The translations under genes were made by a program, and so were the position numbers. The notes under the pieces were generated by a model, which saw only the letters and a list, made by a program, of their open reading frames with translations, was not told the DNA's origin and searched no databases. A stretch of DNA of 64,000 nucleotides from Gemmobacter megaterium (GTDB taxonomy: Bacteria > Pseudomonadota > Alphaproteobacteria > Rhodobacterales > Rhodobacteraceae): the NCBI RefSeq assembly GCF_900156815.1, contig NZ_FTOT01000005.1, forward strand, positions 124,001-188,000, given 5' to 3'. Shown here in pieces: positions 33,801 to 42,510 of this stretch (its first letter is position 1; every line of letters begins with the position of its first letter).

Positions 33801-35087
33801 ATGCCTTTCGATCTGACCCGCGGTGCCCCTCAGCGCATTGCCATCATCGGCGGCGGCATATCCGGCATGTCCGCCGCCTGGCTGCTGAGCACGCATCATC
33901 ACGTCACGATCTACGAGGCGGAATCGCGCCTGGGCGGCCATGCCCGCACTGTCGTCGCCGGGCGCAACGGCGATCAGCCGGTGGATACCGGATTCATCGT
34001 GTTCAACTACGCCAACTACCCCCACCTGACCGCATTGTTCCGCGATCTGGATGTGCCGGTGGAAAAAAGCGACATGAGCTTTGGCGTCTCGCTGGACGGA
34101 GGGCGGCTGGAATATGCCCTGCGCTCCGGCGATGCGCTGTTCGGCCAGCGCACCAACCTGCTCTCACCCGGCTTTCACGGCATGATCCGCGACATCCTGC
34201 GCTTCAATTCAGGCGCCAGAACCGCCGCGACGGCAGAACCCGGCCTGACCATCGCCGGGTTGCTGGACCGGCTGAAGCTGGGCCGGCGGTTCCGCGACCA
34301 CTACCTGTTCCCGATCTGCGGCGCGATATGGTCCACCCCTGCCAGCGGCATCGGGGCGTTTCCCGCCGATGCGCTGATCCGGTTCATGGACAATCATGCC
34401 CTGATGTCCCCCAACGGGCAGCATCAATGGTGGACGGTAACGGGCGGCAGTGTCAGCTATGTATCGCGGCTGGAAACCGCGTTGCGCCAGCGCCGGGTTG
34501 CGGTGCGCACCGGAACGCCGGTTCTTTCGGTCCGGCGCGGCGACACGGGCGTCACCCTGCGCGGGGCCGGATTCGAGCCGGAAACCTATGATCAGGTCGT
34601 GTTCGCCAGTCATGCCGACCAGTCGCTTGCCATGCTGGCCGATGCCACGACGGCCGAGCGCATGGCACTGGGCGCCGTAAGCTTTCAGTCCAACCGGACC
34701 GTGCTGCATTGCGATCCTGCCGTCATGCCGCAGCGTCGGCGCTGCTGGAGTTCATGGGTGTATCGCAGCGATGTGCCTGGGGCCGAAGGGCCGGGGGTTG
34801 GCGTCAGCTACTGGATGAACCGCTTGCAGAACATCCCCGACACCGACCCGATGTTCGTCTCGCTGAACCCGGAAATCCCCATTCGGGACGAGGCCATCTA
34901 TGATGAAGTGACCTTCCGCCACCCTGTCTTCGATCACGCCGCGCTGGAAGCCCAGTCGCAGATCGCGACGATGCAGGGGCAGAACCGCACCTGGTTTGCG
35001 GGGGCATGGCTGCGCAACGGGTTTCACGAAGACGGATTTGCCAGCGCCATGCGGATTGCCCGCCGCCTGATGCCGGAACGGGTGTAG
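33801..35087 (+). CDS. FAD-dependent amine oxidase/desaturase-like protein
   Basis: A 428-residue flavoprotein. The dinucleotide-binding motif IAIIGGGISGMSAAWLL is at about 13-29, followed by the VTIYEAESRLGGHARTV block and, near the end, FAGAWLRNGFHEDGFASAMR, which completes the flavin site. Homologues sit in the R. sphaeroides sigma-E regulon beside a DUF1365 and a CFA-like gene, and work there links such genes to unusual (furan-containing) fatty acids. Here it opens a four-gene operon directly behind a sigma-E promoter. The exact reaction is not shown by sequence. Confidence 0.9.
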   Translation: MPFDLTRGAPQRIAIIGGGISGMSAAWLLSTHHHVTIYEAESRLGGHARTVVAGRNGDQPVDTGFIVFNYANYPHLTALFRDLDVPVEKSDMSFGVSLDGGRLEYALRSGDALFGQRTNLLSPGFHGMIRDILRFNSGARTAATAEPGLTIAGLLDRLKLGRRFRDHYLFPICGAIWSTPASGIGAFPADALIRFMDNHALMSPNGQHQWWTVTGGSVSYVSRLETALRQRRVAVRTGTPVLSVRRGDTGVTLRGAGFEPETYDQVVFASHADQSLAMLADATTAERMALGAVSFQSNRTVLHCDPAVMPQRRRCWSSWVYRSDVPGAEGPGVGVSYWMNRLQNIPDTDPMFVSLNPEIPIRDEAIYDEVTFRHPVFDHAALEAQSQIATMQGQNRTWFAGAWLRNGFHEDGFASAMRIARRLMPERV

Positions 35088-35090
35088 CGC

Positions 35091-35867
35091 ATGACCCTGA
35101 CAGACCGATTGGTATGCGGAGAGGTGCTGCACATGGCAGCCAACGTCACCCATGCCCGCCGCGGCCGTTTGCGCCACGCCTTCCGCTATGGCGTGGATTA
35201 CCTGCTTCTGGCACCCGATCATGCGCAGGGGCCAAGGCTGTTTTCGCGCGACCGCTTCAATCTGCTGTCCTGCCACAGCCGCGACCATGGCGGATTGCGC
35301 GGATCAGGCCAGGGATCGGCATGGGCATGGGCGCAGCTTGCCCAGGCCGGGTTGAAGCGCCGCCCTGACATGGCCATGGCGCTGCTGACCCAGCCGCGCC
35401 TGCTGGGGCGCTGGTTCACGCCGGTCAGCTTCTGGATGGTGCTGCAAGGCGACCGGATGGTCGCCGCCATAGCCGAGGTCAACAACACCTTTGGCCAGCG
35501 CCATTCCTACCTGTGCCATCTGCCCGGTTTCGTCGCCATCGGGCCGTCCGACACCATCACCGCCGCCAAGGCGTTCCACGTTTCCCCCTTTCAGGATGTC
35601 TCGGGCGACTATCGCTTCAACTTTGCCGTGGCGCCAGACCGGCTGGCCATCCGCATCTCCCAGATCGACGGGCCCAACGGGCTTGATGCGGCAATGTCCG
35701 GGGCGCTTGTGCCGCTGACCAACCGGCGCGCGCTCTGGTCCTGCCTGCGGCGCCCCGGTGGCAGCCTGCGGGTACTGGCCTTGATCTACTGGAATGCGCT
35801 ACGCTTGAAACTCAAGGGCGCAGCCTACCGCCCCTTGCCTGCCCCACCCGATCAGGAGATCAGCTGA
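35091..35867 (+). CDS. DUF1365 domain-containing protein
   Basis: 258 residues from ATG 35091, three bases after the amine oxidase stop. It shows the DUF1365 signature: an early CGEVLHMAANVTHARRGRLRHAFRYGVDYLLL block, LTQPRLLGRWFTPVSFWMVL in the middle, AFHVSPFQDVSGDYRF and the closing LALIYWNALRLKLKGA. The family almost always sits between an FAD-dependent oxidase and a cyclopropane synthase, as here, so it is taken to act on or transfer membrane lipids. Its last base is the first of the next ATG. Confidence 0.92.
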   Translation: MTLTDRLVCGEVLHMAANVTHARRGRLRHAFRYGVDYLLLAPDHAQGPRLFSRDRFNLLSCHSRDHGGLRGSGQGSAWAWAQLAQAGLKRRPDMAMALLTQPRLLGRWFTPVSFWMVLQGDRMVAAIAEVNNTFGQRHSYLCHLPGFVAIGPSDTITAAKAFHVSPFQDVSGDYRFNFAVAPDRLAIRISQIDGPNGLDAAMSGALVPLTNRRALWSCLRRPGGSLRVLALIYWNALRLKLKGAAYRPLPAPPDQEIS

Positions 35868-37036
35868 TGGGCTTTGCCTCTCGATATATCCGGCGCCGGT
35901 TCCTTGCCGCCATGGAAGGCGTGCGCCACGGCCGCTTGCGGCTTGTCACGCCTGACGGCACCGTTCACCATTTCGGTGATGGCGGCGACGAGATTGACCT
36001 GATCCTGCACGACTGGTCGGTGATTCCCGCGATTGCGGCGCGCGGCGACGTCGGGCTGGGGGAAACCTGGGTCGAAGGGCTGTGGACAACCAACTCGCTC
36101 GAAGGGCTGCTGACCCTGGCCTTGCGCAACGTCGATCATCTGGCCGACTGGTCAGAGCCGCGCGGGCTGTCGCGGCTGAAGATGTTGCTGAGCGACCGGG
36201 TGGTGCGGCTGAATTCGTTGCGCGGCTCCTCGCGCAACATTCGTGCGCATTATGATGTGGGGAACGAATTCTACCAGCTTTGGCTGGACCCCGGCATGAC
36301 CTATTCCTCGGCGCTTTTCGACGATCAGGCGCGGGATCTGGACCGCGCGCAGGCGCGCAAGAATGATCGCATCCTGTCACGGCTGGGGCCGGGAGAGTCG
36401 ATTCTTGAAATCGGTTGCGGCTGGGGCGGCTTTGCCGAAGCGGCGGCGGATCGGGGGCGTCACGTCACGGGCCTGACATTGTCGCCTGCGCAAAAAGGCT
36501 ATGCCGACGCCCGGCTGGACGGTCGCGCCGAGATCCGGTTGCAGGATTACCGCCAGGCGCAGGGCCGTTTCGACAACATCGTGTCGATCGAGATGATCGA
36601 AGCAGTGGGCGAACGCTACTGGCCGACCTATTTCGGAACCATCAAGGCCCGTCTGGCCGAAGGCGGGCGCGCGGTGTTGCAGGCCATCACCGTGCCGGAT
36701 GCCGAATTCTCGCTGTATCGCAAACGGTCGGATTTCATCCGCCAGCACACCTTCCCCGGCGGAATGCTGCCCTGCAACGCCGTCATCGCCCGCGAGGCGG
36801 CGCGGGCCGGGCTGGTGGTCCGCGATACGTTTGCCTTCGGCCCGGACTATGCCCGCACCTGTCGCATCTGGGCCGGGCGGATGCTGGCCGAACGCCCCCG
36901 GATCCTGCGGTTCGGATATGACGACCGTTTCCTGCGCAGCTGGCAATTCTACCTCGAGGGCTGCGCGGCGACCTTCTCGACCGCGCGGACGGATGTCGTG
37001 CAGGTGGAATTGGCCCATGCCGGCGAGGCGGCATGA
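35867..37036 (+). CDS. cfa: Cyclopropane-fatty-acyl-phospholipid synthase family protein
   Basis: Uses S-adenosylmethionine to modify unsaturated fatty-acid chains of phospholipids. The 389-residue protein has the usual N-terminal lipid-interacting region, RAHYDVGNEFYQLWLDPGMTYS (about 124-145), the SAM loop ILEIGCGWGGFAE (about 180-192) and VSIEMIEAVGERYWPTYF. FPGGMLPCN and a terminal FYLEGCAATFSTARTDVVQ complete the family pattern. It could make cyclopropane rings or methylate chains on a route to furan fatty acids. It overlaps DUF1365 by one base (TGATG) and phr by four. Confidence 0.92.
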   Translation: MGFASRYIRRRFLAAMEGVRHGRLRLVTPDGTVHHFGDGGDEIDLILHDWSVIPAIAARGDVGLGETWVEGLWTTNSLEGLLTLALRNVDHLADWSEPRGLSRLKMLLSDRVVRLNSLRGSSRNIRAHYDVGNEFYQLWLDPGMTYSSALFDDQARDLDRAQARKNDRILSRLGPGESILEIGCGWGGFAEAAADRGRHVTGLTLSPAQKGYADARLDGRAEIRLQDYRQAQGRFDNIVSIEMIEAVGERYWPTYFGTIKARLAEGGRAVLQAITVPDAEFSLYRKRSDFIRQHTFPGGMLPCNAVIAREAARAGLVVRDTFAFGPDYARTCRIWAGRMLAERPRILRFGYDDRFLRSWQFYLEGCAATFSTARTDVVQVELAHAGEAA

Positions 37037-38451
37037 CGGCGCCCGGCCTGCTGTGGCTGTCACGCGCGTTTCGCTTCGGTGACAATCCCGCCCTGCTGGC
37101 CGCGCTGAAGGAGGGGCCGCTGCTGGCCGTGTTCGTGCTGGACGCCGCGACCCGCGCCCTTGGCTGCGCACCACGCTGGCGGCTGGAGCGGGCGCTGCGG
37201 GCATTCGACGCAGACCTGCGCCGCCGCTCGGGCCAAGGCGTGCTGGTGCTGGAGGGAGAGGCGCAGGACGTGCTGCCCGATCTGGTGCGGCAGACCGGGG
37301 CGGCCCGCGTCCATCAGGCTTACTGGCCCGAACCCGCGATGCAGGCAGCGCAGGGGCGCGTGCGCAAGGTGCTGGGGGATCGGCTGGTCCTGCACCCTGG
37401 CCATCTGTTGACCCACCCCGGCCGGTTGCGCACGGGACAGGGCGGGGTCTACCGCGTCTACAGCCCCTTTGCACGCGCCCTGCGCGCGCTTGGCCCCGAC
37501 CGCCCCGTAGCCCCGGCGCCTGAACGTATCACCGGATATTCCGCCGGGCCACGCGGCCTCGATCTCACCACCCTCAACCTTGCGCCGGACATGTATCGTG
37601 GCCGGGCTGTGCTGGAGACCTTTGCCCTGCCTGCGGGTGAAGCCGCGGCCCTCGAACGGCTGGACCGCTTTCTGGATCAGGCTGGCCCCTATGGCGCCGA
37701 GCGCGACCGTCCCGATCTGGACGCCACATCCGGGCTGTCAGAGCATCTGGCACTGGGAGAGATCAGCCCGCGAACCGTCTGGGCCATAAGCAGCCTGCGC
37801 GCCGAGGCCGATCCGCCCCAGGCTGCCGGTATCACAAAATTCCTGTCCGAAGTGATCTGGCGCGAATTTGCCTGGCATCTGCTGATCGACTTTCCCCACA
37901 TGGCCCAAACCCCCTGGCGGCCGGAATGGGCCGAATTTCCTTGGCAGGGGAAAAGCGCCGCCCTGACCCGATGGCAAAGGGCGGAAACGGGCATCGCGCT
38001 GGTCGATGCAGGCTTGCGCGAAATGCGCGTCACGGGCCGGATGCACAACCGGGTGCGCATGGTGGTGGCCAGTTGGCTGACAAAACACCTGCTGACCGAT
38101 TGGCGGTCGGGCCTTGCGCATTTCGATGACAGCCTGACGGATTGGGATCCGGCCGCCAATGCGATGAACTGGCAATGGGTGGCAGGCTGCGGCCCCGACG
38201 CCGCCCCCTATTTCCGCATCTTCAACCCGGAACGTCAGGCCGAACAGTTCGACCCCAGGGCGCGCTATCGCAACCGCTGGCTGGCGGGCTGGCCTGGCCC
38301 GCCATCGGCCGAGGCCAGCGCCTATCTGGACAGCGCGCCGCCGGGCTGGTCCATTTCTCCGCACTGGCGCGGGGATGGCGCCGACCGCGCCATGGCCGAG
38401 GGGCGCAATCGCGCGCTGGCCGCGTTCGGCGCCTTTCGCGCCGATCAGTGA
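37033..38451 (+). CDS. phr: Deoxyribodipyrimidine photolyase
   Basis: Repairs UV-made cyclobutane pyrimidine dimers with light, using FADH- and an antenna cofactor. It has 472 residues, the same length as E. coli PhrB. The N-terminal antenna domain opens GLLWLSRAFRFGDNPALLAAL. The flavin domain includes LSEVIWREFAWHLLIDFP, ALVDAGLREMRVTGRMHNRVRMV, ASWLTKHLLTDWR and WQWVAGCGPDAAPYFRIFNP. Last gene of the sigma-E-driven operon; phrA is likewise sigma-E-controlled in R. sphaeroides. The start overlaps cfa by four bases. Confidence 0.95.
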   Translation: MTAPGLLWLSRAFRFGDNPALLAALKEGPLLAVFVLDAATRALGCAPRWRLERALRAFDADLRRRSGQGVLVLEGEAQDVLPDLVRQTGAARVHQAYWPEPAMQAAQGRVRKVLGDRLVLHPGHLLTHPGRLRTGQGGVYRVYSPFARALRALGPDRPVAPAPERITGYSAGPRGLDLTTLNLAPDMYRGRAVLETFALPAGEAAALERLDRFLDQAGPYGAERDRPDLDATSGLSEHLALGEISPRTVWAISSLRAEADPPQAAGITKFLSEVIWREFAWHLLIDFPHMAQTPWRPEWAEFPWQGKSAALTRWQRAETGIALVDAGLREMRVTGRMHNRVRMVVASWLTKHLLTDWRSGLAHFDDSLTDWDPAANAMNWQWVAGCGPDAAPYFRIFNPERQAEQFDPRARYRNRWLAGWPGPPSAEASAYLDSAPPGWSISPHWRGDGADRAMAEGRNRALAAFGAFRADQ

Positions 38452-38505
38452 CGGCCGCCACACATGGATCAGGCAACGCCAGATGCTGGCGGCAGGCGGG
38501 CCGCC

Positions 38506-39054
38506 TCAGCCCCGCAGCGCCGCCCCCGCCTCCGGGGGCCAGGGGCGCTGACGGTCGGCGTCGATCCAGGCAGTCAGCCAGCCGGGCAGCGCCGGGCTGT
38601 CACGGGTGACGCCCATCTTTTCCAGAAGCCGCGCGGGGGGCACGATCCCGTTGGCCGATGTGGTGGCCAGCCGCGGCACCGCCTGGGTCGTGCATTCGTC
38701 TCCGTTCCACATCGTTTGGTCGACATAGACGAACCGTTCATCCCAGCCGAGAACCCGCGTGACCATCGTCACCGTGTCGAACAACCGGATGCGCCGCCTG
38801 TACCGCACCGAGGTTCCCGCAACGGTCATGCCCCAGCCACCGGCGCGCAAGGCATCGCTCATGCCGCAGGCATGGGCAAAGGGCACGCGGCCAAGATCGA
38901 ACAGGGTCAGCGTGCGCCCATTGTTCAATTCGCACCATGGGTCCAGATCCCAGGGCAGGCAGGTATGGCGGCTGACCCAGGGCGCCAGCGGGTCGGGGCT
39001 CGGGCGGCGACGGGCCAGATACAATTCCAGCCCCATGCGAAGATACGGATACAT
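38506..39054 (-). CDS. Thioesterase-like (hot-dog fold) protein
   Basis: 182 residues from ATG 39054, which has CAGGGGA ahead of it. It fits the 4HBT-type acyl-CoA thioesterase family: WCELNNGRTLTLFDLGRVPFAHA contains the Asn-containing active-site helix region, followed by VAGTSVRYRRRIRLFDTVTMVTRVLGWDERFVYVDQTM, the typical beta-sheet. It is convergent with phr (54 bases apart) and divergent from mrpA. The acyl substrate is unknown. The frame continues 25 codons upstream without a ribosome site. Confidence 0.82.
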   Translation of the reverse strand: MYPYLRMGLELYLARRRPSPDPLAPWVSRHTCLPWDLDPWCELNNGRTLTLFDLGRVPFAHACGMSDALRAGGWGMTVAGTSVRYRRRIRLFDTVTMVTRVLGWDERFVYVDQTMWNGDECTTQAVPRLATTSANGIVPPARLLEKMGVTRDSPALPGWLTAWIDADRQRPWPPEAGAALRG

Positions 39055-39226
39055 GCGGTTCCCCTGACAATGCCCCCGATTGCCAGCCGTGGCCGCGGGG
39101 GTCAAGCAGCCCGCACGCAACGCCGCCATGCAGATCCGGCCTTGGCGTGCGCGCCCTGCCCTGACACGTCCGGCCGTTCGGCCGCTGGATGTGACCCGAA
39201 ACCGCGCCGAATCCCCCCGGTTTTGC

Positions 39227-39257
39227 TTGACACCCCCGACCCTCCTCCGACAGGTAA
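39227..39257 (+). promoter_or_regulatory. Candidate promoter of the first mrp operon
   Basis: TTGACA (39227-39232) is a perfect -35, but the best -10 (AGGTAA, 39252-39257) is weak and spaced 19 bases away. It lies 70 bases before mrpA. Treat as tentative. Confidence 0.35.
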
Positions 39258-39326
39258 GGGCAGGCGCGGTCTGTCTCTTGCAGGCCGCGTTGGCGTATAT
39301 GACGACCCGAGCCAGAAGGAACCTGA

Positions 39327-42170
39327 ATGTCCCTCGCCCTGATCGCCGCCCTGCCGTTTCTTGGCGCCCTGCTACCGGGGCTTATGATCCGATCCGGGCG
39401 CAATGCCTGTGCCATCGCTGCCGCTTCGGCCAGCGCGCTGGCGCTATTGGGGCTGTTGCTTCACGCGCCCGCTGTCATGCGCGGCGAGGTGATCCAGGCC
39501 CGGTTCGAGTGGTTGCCGGGGCTGGGCCTGAACGCGAATTTCTTTCTGGACGGGCTGGGGATGCTGTTCGCCGGGCTGATCCTGGGCATCGGCCTGCTGA
39601 TCATCCTGTACGCGCGGTTCTACCTGTCGAAATCCGACCCGATGGGACAGTTCTACACCTATCTGATGCTGTTCCAGGGCGCGATGGTCGGCATCGTTTT
39701 GTCGGACAACATCCTGCTGCTGCTGATTTTCTGGGAACTGACCTCGCTGTCGTCCTTCCTGCTGATCGGCTACTGGAAGCATCTGCCCGAAGGGCGGCAA
39801 GGCGCGCGCATGGCGCTGACCGTGACCGGCGCGGGCGGGTTGGCGATGATCGCCGGAATGCTGATCCTGGGCCAGATTGTCGGCAGCTATGACCTGAGCG
39901 TCATTCTGACCCAAAAGGACGCAATCCAGTCCAGCGACTGGTATCTGCCCGCCCTTGTCCTGATCCTGCTGGGCGCCTTTACCAAATCGGCGCAATTCCC
40001 GTTCCACTTCTGGTTGCCACATGCGATGGCCGCGCCGACCCCGGTATCGGCCTATCTGCATTCTGCCACCATGGTGAAGGCCGGGCTGTTCCTGATGGCG
40101 CGCATGTGGCCGGTTCTGGCGGGAACCGAGGCATGGTTCTACATCGTGGCCAGCGTGGGCCTGATCACGATGGTCATCGGCGCCAAGATCGCCATCTTCA
40201 AGGACGATCTCAAGGCGCTGCTGGCCTTTTCCACCGTGTCGCATCTTGGCCTGATCACCATGCTTCTGGGCTTTGGCACCAAAGAGGCGGCGATGGTTGC
40301 GGTGTTCCACATCATCAACCACGCCACGTTCAAGGCCGCGCTGTTCATGTCGGCCGGCATTGTCGACCACGAGGCCCATACCCGCGACATCAAGCGGTTG
40401 GGCGGCCTGCGCCACCTGATGCCGATCACCTTCGTGATCGTCACCATCGCCTCGCTGTCGATGGCCGGCATCCCGCCGCTCAACGGTTTCCTGTCCAAGG
40501 AAATGATGCTGGAAGAGGTCTCGCATACCGTCTGGGGCGGTATGCCGTGGCTGTTCCCGGTGCTGGCGACCATTGGCGCGATGTTCTCGGTTGCCTATTC
40601 GCTGCGGCTGATCTGGCATGTGTTCCTTGGCCCTGTGCGCGACGACTACCCGCACAAACCGCATGATCCCGGCTTTGGCATGTGGGCGGCGCCTGCCCTG
40701 CTGGCCGTGCTGGTGGTGCTGATCGGCCTGATGCCGATGCTGATGGTCGGCGATCTGGTGCAGGTCGTGGCCGGTGCGGTGACAGGGGGCTATGTGCCGG
40801 TCAAGATCTCGCACTGGCACGGGTTTGTGCCTGCCTTGTGGATGTCGGTCATTGCGGTCATCGCGGGGGCCCTGATCCTGCGCAGCCACCCCCGGCTTGA
40901 CGCGATGTGGCGTGCCACACCGCGCCCCGAGGCCAAGCCGATGTTCGAGGCGGTCGTCAATGGCGCTGCACGACTGGCCGATGCCCTGACCAACCGCCTC
41001 CACGATGGCGCCCTGTCGCGCTATCTGGCGATCTTTACCGTCGCGGTGCTGGGCGCGGGCTGGTTGGCCTGGAGCGTGGGCGGCCACGTTCCCGGCGGGC
41101 GGCAGTTGCTTCCGGTGCCGGGTGTGGCGTTGGTCGGCTGGCTGATGCTGGTGGTCTGTTCGGTCCTGGTGGCGGTGCTGCACCGTCAGCGGTTGCTGTC
41201 GCTGGTGGTGATCGGGGTGGTCGGCCTGATGATCTCTGTCGGCTTCATCTTCCTCTCGGCGCCGGATCTGGCCCTGACCCAGATCTCGGTCGAGGTGGTG
41301 ACGATCGTGCTGATGCTGCTGGCGCTGAACTTCCTGCCCAAGACCACGCCGATGGAAAGCACCAGCCTGCGGCGCGGGCGCGATCTGCTGATCGCGGCCG
41401 GTGCAGGCCTGGGCGCGGGTGCGCTGGCACTGGCCTTGATGATGCGTGATTTCGCCTTTCCCAGCATCTCGGACTACCATCTTGCCAACAGCTATTCCGG
41501 CGGCGGCGGGACAAATGTCGTCAACGTGATCCTGGTGGATTTCCGTGGCTACGATACGTTTGGCGAAATCATCGTGCTGGGCATCGCGGGGCTGCTGATC
41601 TACGCGCTGACAGAGGCAATCTTCCGTGGCCCGGCCAACCGGCGCCTGCTGGACTGGCCCAAGGGCGAACGCGAATCCGGGGATCGCCATCCGATGATGA
41701 TGGTTGTGGCGGGCCGCGTTGCGCTGCCGCTGTCGATCATGGTGGGGATCTACATCTTCCTGCGCGGCCACAACGAACCCGGAGGCGGGTTCATCGCCGG
41801 GCTGATCGTGTCCATTGCGCTGGTCACACAGTTCATGGCCTCCGGCTTTGCCTGGACACAGGCACGCCAGCGCGTGGACTATCATGCGTTCATCGGCCTG
41901 GGCGTGGTGATCGCCGGGGCCACCGGGATCGGCGCCTGGTTTGCCGGGCGTCCCTTCCTGACGTCGGCCTTCGGCTATTTCCAGATCCCGCCGATGGAAA
42001 AGTTCGAACTTGCCACCGCGATGGCCTTTGACCTTGGCGTCTTCCTGACGGTCATCGGCGCCGTGATGCTGGCGCTGGCCAGCCTGTCGCGCATCGCCAT
42101 CCGCGCAGGCGAGACCGTGAACATAGAGCCGATGGACACCGATCCATCGCAAACCGGGGAGGGGCGCTGA
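39327..42170 (+). CDS. mrpA: Mrp cation/proton antiporter, fused subunits A and B (operon 1)
   Basis: Largest subunit of a multi-gene Na+ or K+/H+ antiporter related to respiratory complex I. The 947 residues join an MrpA part (about 1-790) to an MrpB part (about 795-935), as in alphaproteobacterial PhaA. Key complex I-like residues are present: Glu in NILLLLIFWELTSLSSFLL, Lys in AFTKSAQFPFHFWLP, HSATMVKAG and the conserved histidine-rich HIINHATFKAALF. The MrpB part starts VAGRVALPLSIMVGIYIFLRGH and contains GGGFIAGLI. The AAGGAA site fits ATG 39327. mrpC follows one base after the stop. Confidence 0.95.
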   Translation: MSLALIAALPFLGALLPGLMIRSGRNACAIAAASASALALLGLLLHAPAVMRGEVIQARFEWLPGLGLNANFFLDGLGMLFAGLILGIGLLIILYARFYLSKSDPMGQFYTYLMLFQGAMVGIVLSDNILLLLIFWELTSLSSFLLIGYWKHLPEGRQGARMALTVTGAGGLAMIAGMLILGQIVGSYDLSVILTQKDAIQSSDWYLPALVLILLGAFTKSAQFPFHFWLPHAMAAPTPVSAYLHSATMVKAGLFLMARMWPVLAGTEAWFYIVASVGLITMVIGAKIAIFKDDLKALLAFSTVSHLGLITMLLGFGTKEAAMVAVFHIINHATFKAALFMSAGIVDHEAHTRDIKRLGGLRHLMPITFVIVTIASLSMAGIPPLNGFLSKEMMLEEVSHTVWGGMPWLFPVLATIGAMFSVAYSLRLIWHVFLGPVRDDYPHKPHDPGFGMWAAPALLAVLVVLIGLMPMLMVGDLVQVVAGAVTGGYVPVKISHWHGFVPALWMSVIAVIAGALILRSHPRLDAMWRATPRPEAKPMFEAVVNGAARLADALTNRLHDGALSRYLAIFTVAVLGAGWLAWSVGGHVPGGRQLLPVPGVALVGWLMLVVCSVLVAVLHRQRLLSLVVIGVVGLMISVGFIFLSAPDLALTQISVEVVTIVLMLLALNFLPKTTPMESTSLRRGRDLLIAAGAGLGAGALALALMMRDFAFPSISDYHLANSYSGGGGTNVVNVILVDFRGYDTFGEIIVLGIAGLLIYALTEAIFRGPANRRLLDWPKGERESGDRHPMMMVVAGRVALPLSIMVGIYIFLRGHNEPGGGFIAGLIVSIALVTQFMASGFAWTQARQRVDYHAFIGLGVVIAGATGIGAWFAGRPFLTSAFGYFQIPPMEKFELATAMAFDLGVFLTVIGAVMLALASLSRIAIRAGETVNIEPMDTDPSQTGEGR

Positions 42171-42171
42171 A

Positions 42172-42510
42172 ATGGAAATCCTTGTTGCCAGCGCCATCGG
42201 CCTGATGACGGCCTCGGGGGTCTATCTGGTGCTGCGCCTGCGGGCCTGGCCAGTGATCCTGGGGCTGACGATGCTGACCTATGCGGTCAATGTGTTCCTG
42301 TTCACCTCCGGGCGTCTGGTGGTGGACATGCCGGCGATTCTGTCGGCCGATGCTGGCGGCTACGCCGACCCGCTGCCGCAAGCCCTGGTGCTGACTGCCA
42401 TCGTGATCTCTTTCGGGATGACGGCGGTGGCCGTGATGATGGCGCTTGGCGCCTTTCTGGAGGCCGGTGACGACCGGGTTGAAATGACCGACCAGGAGGA
42501 CCGCAAGTGA
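42172..42510 (+). CDS. mrpC: Mrp antiporter subunit C (operon 1)
   Basis: 112-residue three-helix NuoK-like subunit. It has VLRLRAWPVILGLTMLTYAVNVFLF and, near the end, DPLPQALVLTAIVISFGMTAV, the MrpC/NuoK fingerprint. It starts one base after mrpA and overlaps mrpD by four bases. Confidence 0.95.
   Translation: MEILVASAIGLMTASGVYLVLRLRAWPVILGLTMLTYAVNVFLFTSGRLVVDMPAILSADAGGYADPLPQALVLTAIVISFGMTAVAVMMALGAFLEAGDDRVEMTDQEDRK

Noticed and set aside
39444-42197. 917-codon open frame opposite mrpA (operon 1)
   Set aside because: It is a shadow: its low-complexity, His/Gln/Asp/Arg-rich translation is what the opposite strand of GC-rich membrane-protein genes gives, and mrpA has clear family motifs.
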